This document shows positions 33,300 through 41,431 of a stretch of DNA of 57,503 nucleotides, one piece after another. The notes below the pieces were generated by a model, which made no database searches, was not told where the DNA came from, and saw nothing but the letters and a program-made list of their open reading frames with translations. Both the position numbers and the translations under genes were made by a program. Numbering within the stretch: the first letter of the stretch is position 1; the number at the start of each line of letters is the position of its first letter. Origin of the DNA: JAZDJP01 sp043803805 (lineage in GTDB: Bacteria > Planctomycetota > JAZDJP01); NCBI GenBank assembly GCA_043803805.1, contig JAZDJP010000068.1, forward strand, positions 1 through 57,503, given 5' to 3'.

Positions 33300-34781
33300 T
33301 CAGTGACGGGACTGCCACGGCCCCCGGACCCGTCGGAGCGTCTTCACGTTCGCATAGATCGCGGCGTATTCCCGGGCGCTCCGGGCCCAGGACCAGTCCT
33401 GGGCCATGCCGTTGCGCATCAACTTCTGCCACTCGAGGCGGCGCGGGAACATCGCCAGGGCCTGTTCGAGCGCCGCCCGGAGGGCATCCGCCGCATACGG
33501 CTCGAAGAGAAATCCCGTCGAGGTCCCGTCCCGCAGGCCCTGCGACGTGACGGGCTTCACCGTGTCGGCGAGGCCCCCGGTCTTGCGCACCACCGGAATC
33601 GTCCCGTATTTCAAACTGTACAATTGATTCAATCCGCACGGCTCGTACCGCGACGGCATGAGGAAAATATCCGCCCCGGCCTCGATCTCGTGGGCCGTGC
33701 GGCTGTCGAAGGCGATGATGGCGCTCACCTGGTGCGGACGCTCGTCGGCGAGACGCCGGAACAGGGCCTCGTAGTCCGGATCGCCAGTCCCCAGAATCAC
33801 CAGTTGAACGTCCTTCGCAAGGATCCAATCCATCACGTCCACGACGATGTCCAGCCCCTTCTGGTCAACCAGGCGCGTGATCATCCCGATGAGCGGCACG
33901 TTCCGCGGGGGCAGCCGTCGGATCTTCTGGAGACGCCCCTTGCACACCGCCTTGCCGCCGATGTCGGTCGCGTTGTACTTCACGGGAATGAACGGGTCCG
34001 TCGCGGGATTCCATTCCTCCCCGATGCCGTTGACGACGCCGGCGAGATCCGCGTGGCGCTCGACGAGCACCCCCTCGAGGCCGTACCCGAGTTCGGCGGA
34101 GCGGATTTCGTGCGCGTAGGTGGGGCTGACCGTGGTGATGACGTCGGCGTAGACAAGCCCCGCCTTGAGAAGGTTGATCCGCCCCCAGAACTCCATCTCC
34201 CGCCAGTTGAAATGGGCGGCGTCAATTCCGGTGAGCCCCATCACCTTGGGCGGAAAGTTGCCCTGGTAGGCGAGGTTGTGCGCCGTGAAGACCGTGCCGA
34301 CCGCACGCAGGTCGGGATCGCCCCGGAATATGGTCGCCAGGAGCGCCGGAACAAGCCCCGTCTGCCAGTCGTTGGCGTGGAGGATGTCGGGCCTGCGGCG
34401 CCGGGCGAGCTCCACCACCGCCCGCGAGAAAAAGATGTAGCGGGCCGCGGCATCGGGATACTCGCCGCCCCCTTCCCCGTAGAGGGCGGGCCGGTCGTAG
34501 AATTCATCGCACTTCAGAAGCCAGACGGGGACATCGGAGCCGGGGAGGACCGTCTTGTGGAAATCGCCGGTGACCGATCGGCCGCCCATCGGAATGACGA
34601 CGCGGATCCCGCCGGACGCGACGGCGGCCGCCTTCTCCCGCACAATGCGGTAGAAGGGCATGACCACCTCGACCTCATGCGTGAGGGCGCGGAGCGCCTT
34701 CGGCAGGGCCCCCGCGACATCGGCCAACCCCCCGGTCTTGGCCAACGGATGAACCTCGGCGGCGGCGAAAAGGATTTTCAT
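33300..34781 (-). CDS. glgA: Glycogen synthase (ADP-glucose)
   Basis: GlgA transfers glucose from ADP-glucose to growing alpha-1,4-glucan. The 493-residue GT5 enzyme starts MKILFAAAEVHPLAKTGGLADV, with the KTGGL motif that binds ADP-glucose. It has HANDWQTGLVPALL and TAHNLAYQGNFP in the N-domain and the C-domain motif PSRYEPCGLNQLYSLKYGTI with the catalytic Glu. AAGTGGG precedes the ATG at 34781. It is the first gene of a tight operon with the transglutaminase-like protein and two glycosidase-like proteins, an unusual setting. Confidence 0.95.
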   Translation of the reverse strand: MKILFAAAEVHPLAKTGGLADVAGALPKALRALTHEVEVVMPFYRIVREKAAAVASGGIRVVIPMGGRSVTGDFHKTVLPGSDVPVWLLKCDEFYDRPALYGEGGGEYPDAAARYIFFSRAVVELARRRRPDILHANDWQTGLVPALLATIFRGDPDLRAVGTVFTAHNLAYQGNFPPKVMGLTGIDAAHFNWREMEFWGRINLLKAGLVYADVITTVSPTYAHEIRSAELGYGLEGVLVERHADLAGVVNGIGEEWNPATDPFIPVKYNATDIGGKAVCKGRLQKIRRLPPRNVPLIGMITRLVDQKGLDIVVDVMDWILAKDVQLVILGTGDPDYEALFRRLADERPHQVSAIIAFDSRTAHEIEAGADIFLMPSRYEPCGLNQLYSLKYGTIPVVRKTGGLADTVKPVTSQGLRDGTSTGFLFEPYAADALRAALEQALAMFPRRLEWQKLMRNGMAQDWSWARSAREYAAIYANVKTLRRVRGPWQSRH

Positions 34782-34799
34782 AAATCCCACTTGGACATG

Positions 34800-34827
34800 A
34801 AGATATTTTCCACGCGTTCCAAGTCAA
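34800..34827 (-). promoter_or_regulatory. Promoter of the glgA operon
   Basis: On the minus strand TTGACT (34822-34827), a 16-bp spacer and TATCTT (34800-34805) predict a leader of about 15 nt that contains AAGTGGG before the ATG. Confidence 0.6.
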
Positions 34828-34888
34828 GCACTAAACACGAATCCTGAATTCCTCCGGAAACGGGGAGGATTCCCCCCCGAAGAATTTC

Positions 34889-34948
34889 TTGACAACCCAT
34901 CCCCGTCCATGAGAATGAGGTGGCTGCCGGAACCGCCGGGGTTCCGGC
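34889..34948 (+). promoter_or_regulatory. Promoter and leader hairpin of the ferredoxin-NADP reductase/nuo operon
   Basis: TTGACA (34889-34894), a 16-bp spacer and GAGAAT (34911-34916) form a probable promoter. The early leader holds a perfect hairpin GCCGGAACC-GCCGG-GGTTCCGGC (34926-34948). Its role is unknown; it lies about 32 nt before the chosen start. Confidence 0.5.
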
Positions 34949-34980
34949 CCATCGATCATTCTGTTTGGGAATCACGGCAC

Positions 34981-36396
34981 ATGCCCCCCCTCGCCATCGG
35001 CGGTGAATCGCGCCCGCTCCGCGTCGCCGTCATCGGTTCCGGCCCCTCCGCGTTCTACGCGGCCGAGGCGGTCCTCAAGGCCCCGAACCTCCACATCCGG
35101 GTGGACATGTTCGAACGCCTCCCCGTCCCGTTCGGACTGGTGCGATTCGGCGTGGCCCCGGACCACCAGAACATCAAGGCGGTGACGAGAGTCTACGACA
35201 AGATCGCGGCCGACCCGCGCCTCCGATACCACGGAAACGTCGCGTTCGGAAAGGACCTCTCCGTCGGGGATCTCCGCCGCCATTTCGACGCCGTCGTCTT
35301 CGCCGTGGGCTCCCCCACCGATCGGAAACTCGGCGTCCCGGGCGAGGACCTCGCGGGCGGTTATCCGGCGACATCCTTCGTGGCCTGGTACAACAGCCAT
35401 CCGGATTTCGCCAACGAAAAATTCGATCTCTCCTGCGGGCGCGCCTGCGTGGTGGGCATCGGAAACGTCGCCATGGACGTTACACGCATTCTCGTCCGCG
35501 ATCCCGACGACCTCGCCAAAACCGACATCGCCGACTACGCCGTGGCCGCGCTCAAGGCCGGCCGCGTGAAGGAAGTCCTTCTCCTCGGCCGTCGCGGGCC
35601 CGTCCAGTCCGCATTTTCCCCCAGGGAAATCCAGGAGATCGGGGAGCTTTCCGGCGTGGACATCGTCGTGGACCCGAGGGATCTGGAACTCGACCCGGCC
35701 TCCGAGGAGGAATTGAAAACGGACCCGAAGGCCCGGCAGATCGTGGACTATCTCCGGAAGAAGGCCGCGGAGGGCGAGGGGAAGAACGAAAAGAAGGTGC
35801 GCCTCAAATACCTTTCCTCCCCCGTCGAACTCCTGGGAGGGAATGGCCGCATCTCCGCCATCCGCATCGAGCGCAACACCCTCGTCAGGGACGACACGGG
35901 CGGCATCAAGGCGAAAGGCTCCGGGACGGTGGAAACGGTTCCGGTCGGGGCGGTCTTCCGCTCCGTCGGGTATCAGGGCGTCCCCCTTCCCGGCGTGCCG
36001 TTCGACGCGAAGAAGGGCGTCATCGCCAACGACGCCGGCCGGGTGGTGGACGCGGCGACCCGGGCGCCGGTGGCCGGGATGTACGTCGCCGGCTGGATCA
36101 AACGCGGCCCGACGGGGCTCATCGGGACGAACAAGGCCGACTCCATCGCCACCGTCGAGAACCTCCTCAAGGACGCCGCGGGGAAGACCGCGGAGGCCTC
36201 GTCCGACAAGGCCCCGGAGGCCGTGACGGCGCTTCTGGCGTCGCGGAAAGTGCGCGTCGTGAGTTTCGCGGAATGGAAGACCCTCGACAAGGCGGAACTG
36301 GACGCCGGGAAGGCGAAGGGCAAGGTCCGGGACAAGTTCTTCCGGGTCCCCGACATGCTCGCGGCCCTCGGGGCCGGCGCGGCGGCAAAGGGATAA
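34981..36396 (+). CDS. fprA: Ferredoxin/flavodoxin--NADP+ reductase, adrenodoxin-reductase (FprA) type
   Basis: This FAD enzyme passes electrons between NADP(H) and ferredoxin. The product, about 471 residues, has the FAD motif VAVIGSGPSAFYAAEAVL, the signature PFGLVRFGVAPDHQNIK, an NADP-binding block GIGNVAMDVTRIL and the C-terminal AGWIKRGPTGLIGTNKADS, all typical of the adrenodoxin reductase/FprA family. A 60-residue Ala/Lys-rich tail follows the usual end. The start could lie up to 72 nt upstream, in the hairpin region. It precedes nuoA by 24 bp, so it is probably co-transcribed with the complex I genes. Confidence 0.88.
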   Translation: MPPLAIGGESRPLRVAVIGSGPSAFYAAEAVLKAPNLHIRVDMFERLPVPFGLVRFGVAPDHQNIKAVTRVYDKIAADPRLRYHGNVAFGKDLSVGDLRRHFDAVVFAVGSPTDRKLGVPGEDLAGGYPATSFVAWYNSHPDFANEKFDLSCGRACVVGIGNVAMDVTRILVRDPDDLAKTDIADYAVAALKAGRVKEVLLLGRRGPVQSAFSPREIQEIGELSGVDIVVDPRDLELDPASEEELKTDPKARQIVDYLRKKAAEGEGKNEKKVRLKYLSSPVELLGGNGRISAIRIERNTLVRDDTGGIKAKGSGTVETVPVGAVFRSVGYQGVPLPGVPFDAKKGVIANDAGRVVDAATRAPVAGMYVAGWIKRGPTGLIGTNKADSIATVENLLKDAAGKTAEASSDKAPEAVTALLASRKVRVVSFAEWKTLDKAELDAGKAKGKVRDKFFRVPDMLAALGAGAAAKG

Positions 36397-36420
36397 TGAA
36401 ACGAACGGATTCCTGAGACG

Positions 36421-36870
36421 ATGTACGTCTTCGCACCGGTTTTTCTCCTTGTGCCGATGGCGGTGGGGATCGTCTTCGCGGCGCTCCTGGCCGTGCGGCT
36501 CCTGGCCCCCCGCGCGCCCGATATCGGCGACAAGCGGATGAGCTACGAATGCGGCGAGGTGCCCATCGGGGACGCGCGCGTCCGGTACAACCTCCGGTTC
36601 TACACCATCGCCCTGCTGTTTCTGCTGTTCGACGTGGAAATCGCGATGACCCTCCCCGCGGCGGTCGTCTTCCGGCGGGTGGTCGCGGAGGACCGCCCCG
36701 CCGGGGCGGTGGCGCTCGCCGCGCTCGTCCTCTTCCTCGGGATTCTCGTCGCGGGGCTGGGATACCTCCTTCGCAAGGGTGACCTCGAATGGATCCGGAC
36801 CTGGCGGAAATCCGAACATAACCAGCCGGATGGCTCGCCGGCGTCCCCACCCGTGAAAAACAACCCATGA
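36421..36870 (+). CDS. nuoA: NADH-quinone oxidoreductase subunit A
   Basis: NuoA is a small membrane-arm subunit near the quinone site. The 149-residue protein has three hydrophobic segments and the conserved loop YECGEVPIGDARVRYNLRFY, then LLFDVEIAM, where the acidic residues are family hallmarks. The C-terminal tail after WIRTWRK is longer than usual. GAGACG precedes the ATG. Its stop overlaps nuoH by 4 bp (ATGA), and nuoB, normally next, is absent. Confidence 0.93.
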   Translation: MYVFAPVFLLVPMAVGIVFAALLAVRLLAPRAPDIGDKRMSYECGEVPIGDARVRYNLRFYTIALLFLLFDVEIAMTLPAAVVFRRVVAEDRPAGAVALAALVLFLGILVAGLGYLLRKGDLEWIRTWRKSEHNQPDGSPASPPVKNNP

Positions 36871-38249
36871 ACGCCGCCCTCCAACTCCTCCGCGAACTCG
36901 GACTCCCCGGCGGCGCGCCCGTGGTGATCCTGGCCGCCCTCGCCGCGACGGGCCCGGTGGTTCTGGCCGTCCTGACCCTGGCGGGTTTCCAGGTCTACAT
37001 CGAACGGAAGGTCTGCGCCTTCATGCAAAACCGCATCGGGCCGCTCCACTGCGGCCCGCAGGGACTCCTCCAGTTCACGGCGGACGGGGTGAAACTCCTC
37101 CTCAAGGAGGACCTCATGCCGGCGAAGGCGGACGCGTTTCTCTTCCGCCTGGCGCCCTATGTCGTCATGACGGCGGCCCTTCTGCCGCTCGCCGCGATCC
37201 CCCTCGCGGCCGCGCTGACCGTCACGGACCTCGACACGGGGGTATTCTTCGTGATGGCCGCCTCCGCGCCCGGGGTCATCGGACTCCTCGTGGCCGGGTG
37301 GGCGTCCAACAACAAGTGGTCCCTCATCGGCGGACTCCGCACCGCCGCCCAGGTCGCCAGCTACGGCGTCCCGGCGGGTCTGGCGGTTCTCTCGGTGGCG
37401 CTCGTCGCGGGAACGCTGAATCTCCGGAACATCGTGGAGATGCAACGCGGCCATCTTCTCCTGTGGAACATCGGCAATCCCATCCTGCTGGCCGCCTTCC
37501 TGCTCTACCTCACCGCCTCCGTCGCCGAGTGCAACCGCACCCCGTTCGACCTGCCGGAGGCGGAGTCGGAGCTCGCGGCGGGTTTTCACACGGAATACTC
37601 GGGGCTCCGGTTCGGCTTCTTCTTCGCCGCCGAATACACCATGATGTTCGTGGTGAGCGCGGTGGCCGTGAGCCTCTTCCTCGGCGGGTATCACCTTCCC
37701 TTCGGAAACTCCTGGCTCGCCCGTCACGCGGACCTCGCGGGGCGGGCCGTGCTGGCGGGGGCGCACGGGGCCGGCGCGATGGCGCTCCTGGCGGGACTCG
37801 CCATCGGATCCTGGGCCGTCGCGCCGACGCGGCTGGGATTCCTGTGGCGGGCGATCGAACGCATCCCCCGGAAGGGCGTCCTCTTCCTCGGGACGGGGGC
37901 GGCCGTCGCGCTCGGGGTGTTTTTCATCGCGCCGGCCGCGGGCCCCCGGCTCGTCATGGCGGCCGGGAATGCCGTCGGGACGGTCGCCGGGGAGCGCGCG
38001 GGGACCTTCGCCGCGACGCTGATCCGTCTCCCCTTGAGATTCGCTTCCTACGGGGTGCCGGCGGTCCACCTCGCGGTGTTTTTGGGAAAGACCCTGATGC
38101 TTCTGTTTGTCATCATGTGGCTCCGTTGGACGTTCCCCCGGATGCGGATTGACCGGATGATGGACCTCTGCTGGAAACGGCTCGTGCCGGCCGGTTTCGC
38201 GATTTTCGCCGCCGCGGCCTTCTGGCTCGTGATACGATCCACGCCATGA
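36867..38249 (+). CDS. nuoH: NADH-quinone oxidoreductase subunit H, with an extra insertion
   Basis: NuoH forms the quinone chamber with the peripheral arm. Family motifs are clear: YIERKVCAFMQNRIGP, GLLQFTADGVKLLLKEDLMP, NRTPFDLPEAESELAAGFHTEYSG and FLGKTLMLLFVIMWLRWTFPRMRIDRMM. At 460 residues it is about 110 longer than typical NuoH. The excess lies mainly before the last two helices (about residues 275-395) and contains at least one extra hydrophobic stretch (GVLFLGTGAAVALGVFFIA). The conserved PFD and RxRxD blocks are intact, so it should be functional. It overlaps nuoA and nuoJ by 4 bp each. Confidence 0.94.
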   Translation: MNAALQLLRELGLPGGAPVVILAALAATGPVVLAVLTLAGFQVYIERKVCAFMQNRIGPLHCGPQGLLQFTADGVKLLLKEDLMPAKADAFLFRLAPYVVMTAALLPLAAIPLAAALTVTDLDTGVFFVMAASAPGVIGLLVAGWASNNKWSLIGGLRTAAQVASYGVPAGLAVLSVALVAGTLNLRNIVEMQRGHLLLWNIGNPILLAAFLLYLTASVAECNRTPFDLPEAESELAAGFHTEYSGLRFGFFFAAEYTMMFVVSAVAVSLFLGGYHLPFGNSWLARHADLAGRAVLAGAHGAGAMALLAGLAIGSWAVAPTRLGFLWRAIERIPRKGVLFLGTGAAVALGVFFIAPAAGPRLVMAAGNAVGTVAGERAGTFAATLIRLPLRFASYGVPAVHLAVFLGKTLMLLFVIMWLRWTFPRMRIDRMMDLCWKRLVPAGFAIFAAAAFWLVIRSTP

Positions 38250-38749
38250 CCGCGCTTTCACTATTATTCTGGCTCCTCTTCATCGCCGTGGCCGCCTCGG
38301 GTTTCGCGACGGTGCTGGCCCGGAATCTGCTCTACGCGGCGCTGGGGCTGGCGCTCACCCTCCTCGGAACGGCGGGACTGTTTCTCCTCCTTCATGCGGA
38401 CTTCCTCGCCGCGGTCCAGGTTCTCGTCTACGTCGGGGGCATCACCGTTTTAATCTTGTTCGCCCTGGTTCTCTCCGCCGACGTCCTGAAGAAACGCGAC
38501 GCCCCGGACCGGGTGAATTTATTTCTGGGGGCCGTGACCGCGGCGGGGACGTTCTTCTTCCTCGCCCGGGAGGCCGTGCGGGTGGCCCAGCGCCTGCCGG
38601 CGGCGGTCGGCGGCTTCCAACCCACGACGGCGCATCTGGGGGAACTCCTTCTGGGCAAGTACGTCCTCCCCTTCGAAATTGCCTCGGTGGTGCTCGTGGT
38701 GACGATGGTGGGTGCGGTGATGATATTGCGAAAAGAGTTGGAGGGCTAG
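38246..38749 (+). CDS. nuoJ: NADH-quinone oxidoreductase subunit J
   Basis: The 167-residue protein has five hydrophobic segments and the NuoJ motif LLLHADFLAAVQVLVYVGGITVLILFALVL, containing the pi-bulge helix of the proton path. It starts inside the nuoH stop codon. nuoI, which usually separates H and J, is missing. Confidence 0.92.
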   Translation: MTALSLLFWLLFIAVAASGFATVLARNLLYAALGLALTLLGTAGLFLLLHADFLAAVQVLVYVGGITVLILFALVLSADVLKKRDAPDRVNLFLGAVTAAGTFFFLAREAVRVAQRLPAAVGGFQPTTAHLGELLLGKYVLPFEIASVVLVVTMVGAVMILRKELEG

Positions 38750-38812
38750 AACCGTTCACGAATCGTGAATTGCCATAGCTCGTTGAGGAACACACAAACG
38801 GGTCAAACATCC

Positions 38813-39142
38813 ATGATCGATCTGCTCAAAAACGGCGGGAACGAACCCGCGCCCTACCTGGTTCTGGCGGCCCTGCTTTTCAGCCTGGGGATATTCGCGC
38901 TCATCACCCGGCGGAACGCCATCGGACTGCTCCTGGGCGTCGAACTCATCCTCAACGCCGCCAGCCTCAACTTCATCACGTTCACCCGGTTCCGGGGAGG
39001 TCCGCTGGACGGCCACGTGATTTCGCTTTTTATTATTCTGCTCGCGGCGGCGGAGGCCGTGGTGGCCCTGGCGCTCTTCTTCGCCATTTACCACGTCCGG
39101 CGGACGGCGGCCCCCGACGATCTGGACGAGATGAGACACTGA
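38813..39142 (+). CDS. nuoK: NADH-quinone oxidoreductase subunit K
   Basis: The 109-residue protein has three membrane helices with the two buried glutamates typical of NuoK: LLGVELILNAASLNFI and LLAAAEAVVALALFF. I use the ATG at 38813, which places the first helix correctly; no strong ribosome-binding site is visible. It follows nuoJ by 63 bp. Confidence 0.92.
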   Translation: MIDLLKNGGNEPAPYLVLAALLFSLGIFALITRRNAIGLLLGVELILNAASLNFITFTRFRGGPLDGHVISLFIILLAAAEAVVALALFFAIYHVRRTAAPDDLDEMRH

Positions 39143-39173
39143 ATCATGAAATTGCATTCTGTGACACACGAAC

Positions 39174-41411
39174 ATGCCACCTGACACGTTCCTGATCCTG
39201 ATCAACCTGGCGGTTCTCCTCCTGCCGCTCCTCCTGGCGGTGACGCTTCTGTTCTGGGGCAAACGGCTTCCGCGGGGAGGGGACTGGCTGGCCATCGGAG
39301 GGATGGGCGCGGCGCTCGCGCTGGCCCTCGTCAACCTCGCGATCTTTCTGCGGGCCGGGAATCCCGGCGCCGCGGTCTCCGCGCGGATGACCTGGCTGCA
39401 TCTCGGGGCGTCGGGCGCCCCCATCGTCCTCCCCTTCGGGATCCTCGTGGACAACACCGCGGCGATCATGGCCGCCATCGTGACGGGACTCGGGACGGCG
39501 GTCCTCGTTTATTCGATTTTCTACATGCGCGGGGACCGGCTCTATCACCGCTACTTCGCCTACATGTGCTTTTTCCTCTTCGCCATGCTGGGCATCGTGA
39601 TGGCGGACAACCTGCTGATGATGTTCGTCTTCTGGGAGCTCGTGGGCCTCGGGTCATATTGGCTGATCGGCTTCTGGTCCCACAAGGGCGTCTCGACGGA
39701 CGTCTCCCCGGCCACCTCCCCCGCCCTGGCCCAGAACAAAGCCTTCATCGTGAATCGCGTCGGGGATTTCGGGTTCCTGACGGGAATCCTGATTCTCTTC
39801 TACGTGATGCATGCCGTGCCTGTCGCGAACCCCCTCTCCTTCGATTCCCTCTTCCAGGCCGCCCGGACCGGCGCCTTCGAGCGCGTCTCCGTGAACCTGT
39901 TCGGCCATGCCGTAAGCGGGCAGGCGCTCCTCACGCTCGCGGGAATCGCCATTTTCTGCGGGGCCATCGGGAAATCGGCCCAGTTCCCCCTGCACGTCTG
40001 GCTTCCCGACGCCATGCAGGGTCCGACGACTGCCAGTTCCATCATCCACGCCGCCACCATGGTCGCCGCGGGGGTTTACCTCACGGCGCGGATGCTTCCG
40101 ATCTTCACCCCGGAGGCGCGCCTTGTCGTGGCGCTCGTCGGGGGCGTCACGGCGTTGATGGGCGCCTCCATCGCCGCCGTCCAGTGGGACATCAAGGCGG
40201 TCCTGGCCTATTCCACCATCAGCCAGCTCGGGTTCATGATGGCGGGGCTCGGGTGCGGGGGGTACACCGCGGGCCTGGCGCACTTGTTCACCCACGCCTT
40301 CTTCAAGTGCATGCTCTTTCTCACGGCCGGCTCCGTCATCCACGCCATCCACACCCAGGACCTGTTCACGATGGGCGGCTTGCGCCGGCGGATGCCGCTC
40401 ACGTATCTCGCGGCGCTGGCCGGGGTGATGGCCATCACGGGAGTCCCCCTCTTCACGGGATCCTGGAGCAAGGATCTCATTCTGGCCTCGGCCTGCGGGC
40501 AGGCCCTGGCGCACCCGACGTTCCTCCGCGTGTTGCCGATCGTCCTCCTGTCCGTCGCGGCCGTTCTCACGTCGTATTACATGTTCCGGTTCCTGTTCCT
40601 CGCCTTCGCCGGAGAGCCGCGGGAGGAATCCGCCGGGCATGCCCACGAATCCCCTCTCGTCGCGACCGTACCCATGCTCATTCTCGCCGGATTCACCCTG
40701 GCGCCGGTGTGGACGGGGATGATCGAGATTCCATTTCTTGGAAAACTGGGCATATTCCCCGAGGGCGCCCGGCACTGGGTGGAGCGCCTCGTCACGGACC
40801 GCACCGCGCACGGCACGGGCGCCGAACCGGCCCACCACGCCGCGGTGGCGGTGTCGCTTCTGGCCCTGGCGGCGGGCCTCGCGGCCGCCTGGCGATTCTA
40901 CGGACGCGGCCCCGCCCCGGCCATCGCCCTGTGGGAACGAAGTCCGGTGCTGCGGATTCTCCATCGCGGCGCGACGAGCCTCTGGGGAATTGACGACCTC
41001 TACCGGCGCCTCTTCGTCCGCGGAAGCCTCGCGGCGGCGCGGGGCGCCGCGGACATGGACAACCGCGTTCTGGACCGGATATTTGTGGACGGATGGGCCC
41101 GCGCCGGCCGGTTCGCCTCGCGGAAGACCGGCGCCGCGGACGACCGCATTCTGGATCGCGTGGCCGTGGACGGGCTGTTCGGCTGGACGTGGCTTGTCCT
41201 TGGAAGCGTGGCGCGCCTTTTCCAGACGGGGCGCGTCCAGCAGTACGCGGGGATGTCGCTCGCCGCGCTCGTGACGACACTCTTGGTTATCGAGGCGGGA
41301 TGGCGGCTCACCCTTGTTTTTGGAATCGCCCTCGCCGTGACATATGCCATTTGCGTCGTCACAGGGATCGCCGGGGCGCCTCGGGACCGGGAGGGATCGG
41401 CCGGGAATTAG
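39174..41411 (+). CDS. nuoL: NADH-quinone oxidoreductase subunit L
   Basis: NuoL is the distal antiporter-like proton pump with the long lateral helix. The 745-residue protein has MMFVFWELVGLGSYWLIGFW (with the key Glu), KSAQFPLHVWLPDAMQGPTTASSIIHAATMVAAGVYL (key Lys and conserved His) and the later LTAGSVIHAIHTQDLFTMGGL. The C-terminal third is longer than usual and carries a twofold motif, DNRVLDRIFVDG and DDRILDRVAVDG, in the region of the lateral helix. The gene has no strong ribosome-binding site. Confidence 0.95.
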   Translation: MPPDTFLILINLAVLLLPLLLAVTLLFWGKRLPRGGDWLAIGGMGAALALALVNLAIFLRAGNPGAAVSARMTWLHLGASGAPIVLPFGILVDNTAAIMAAIVTGLGTAVLVYSIFYMRGDRLYHRYFAYMCFFLFAMLGIVMADNLLMMFVFWELVGLGSYWLIGFWSHKGVSTDVSPATSPALAQNKAFIVNRVGDFGFLTGILILFYVMHAVPVANPLSFDSLFQAARTGAFERVSVNLFGHAVSGQALLTLAGIAIFCGAIGKSAQFPLHVWLPDAMQGPTTASSIIHAATMVAAGVYLTARMLPIFTPEARLVVALVGGVTALMGASIAAVQWDIKAVLAYSTISQLGFMMAGLGCGGYTAGLAHLFTHAFFKCMLFLTAGSVIHAIHTQDLFTMGGLRRRMPLTYLAALAGVMAITGVPLFTGSWSKDLILASACGQALAHPTFLRVLPIVLLSVAAVLTSYYMFRFLFLAFAGEPREESAGHAHESPLVATVPMLILAGFTLAPVWTGMIEIPFLGKLGIFPEGARHWVERLVTDRTAHGTGAEPAHHAAVAVSLLALAAGLAAAWRFYGRGPAPAIALWERSPVLRILHRGATSLWGIDDLYRRLFVRGSLAAARGAADMDNRVLDRIFVDGWARAGRFASRKTGAADDRILDRVAVDGLFGWTWLVLGSVARLFQTGRVQQYAGMSLAALVTTLLVIEAGWRLTLVFGIALAVTYAICVVTGIAGAPRDREGSAGN

Positions 41412-41431
41412 TCTCTGAGGAGGATGAATTC

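Noticed and set aside
33303..34847. Plus-strand 514-codon frame opposite glgA
   Set aside because: GlgA motifs on the minus strand are unmistakable, and the plus-strand product is rich in Arg/Pro/Gly without domains.
34889..34948. Riboswitch in the leader of the ferredoxin reductase gene
   Set aside because: Only one 9-bp hairpin is visible, with no conserved aptamer core I can recognise, so it is listed only as a leader hairpin.
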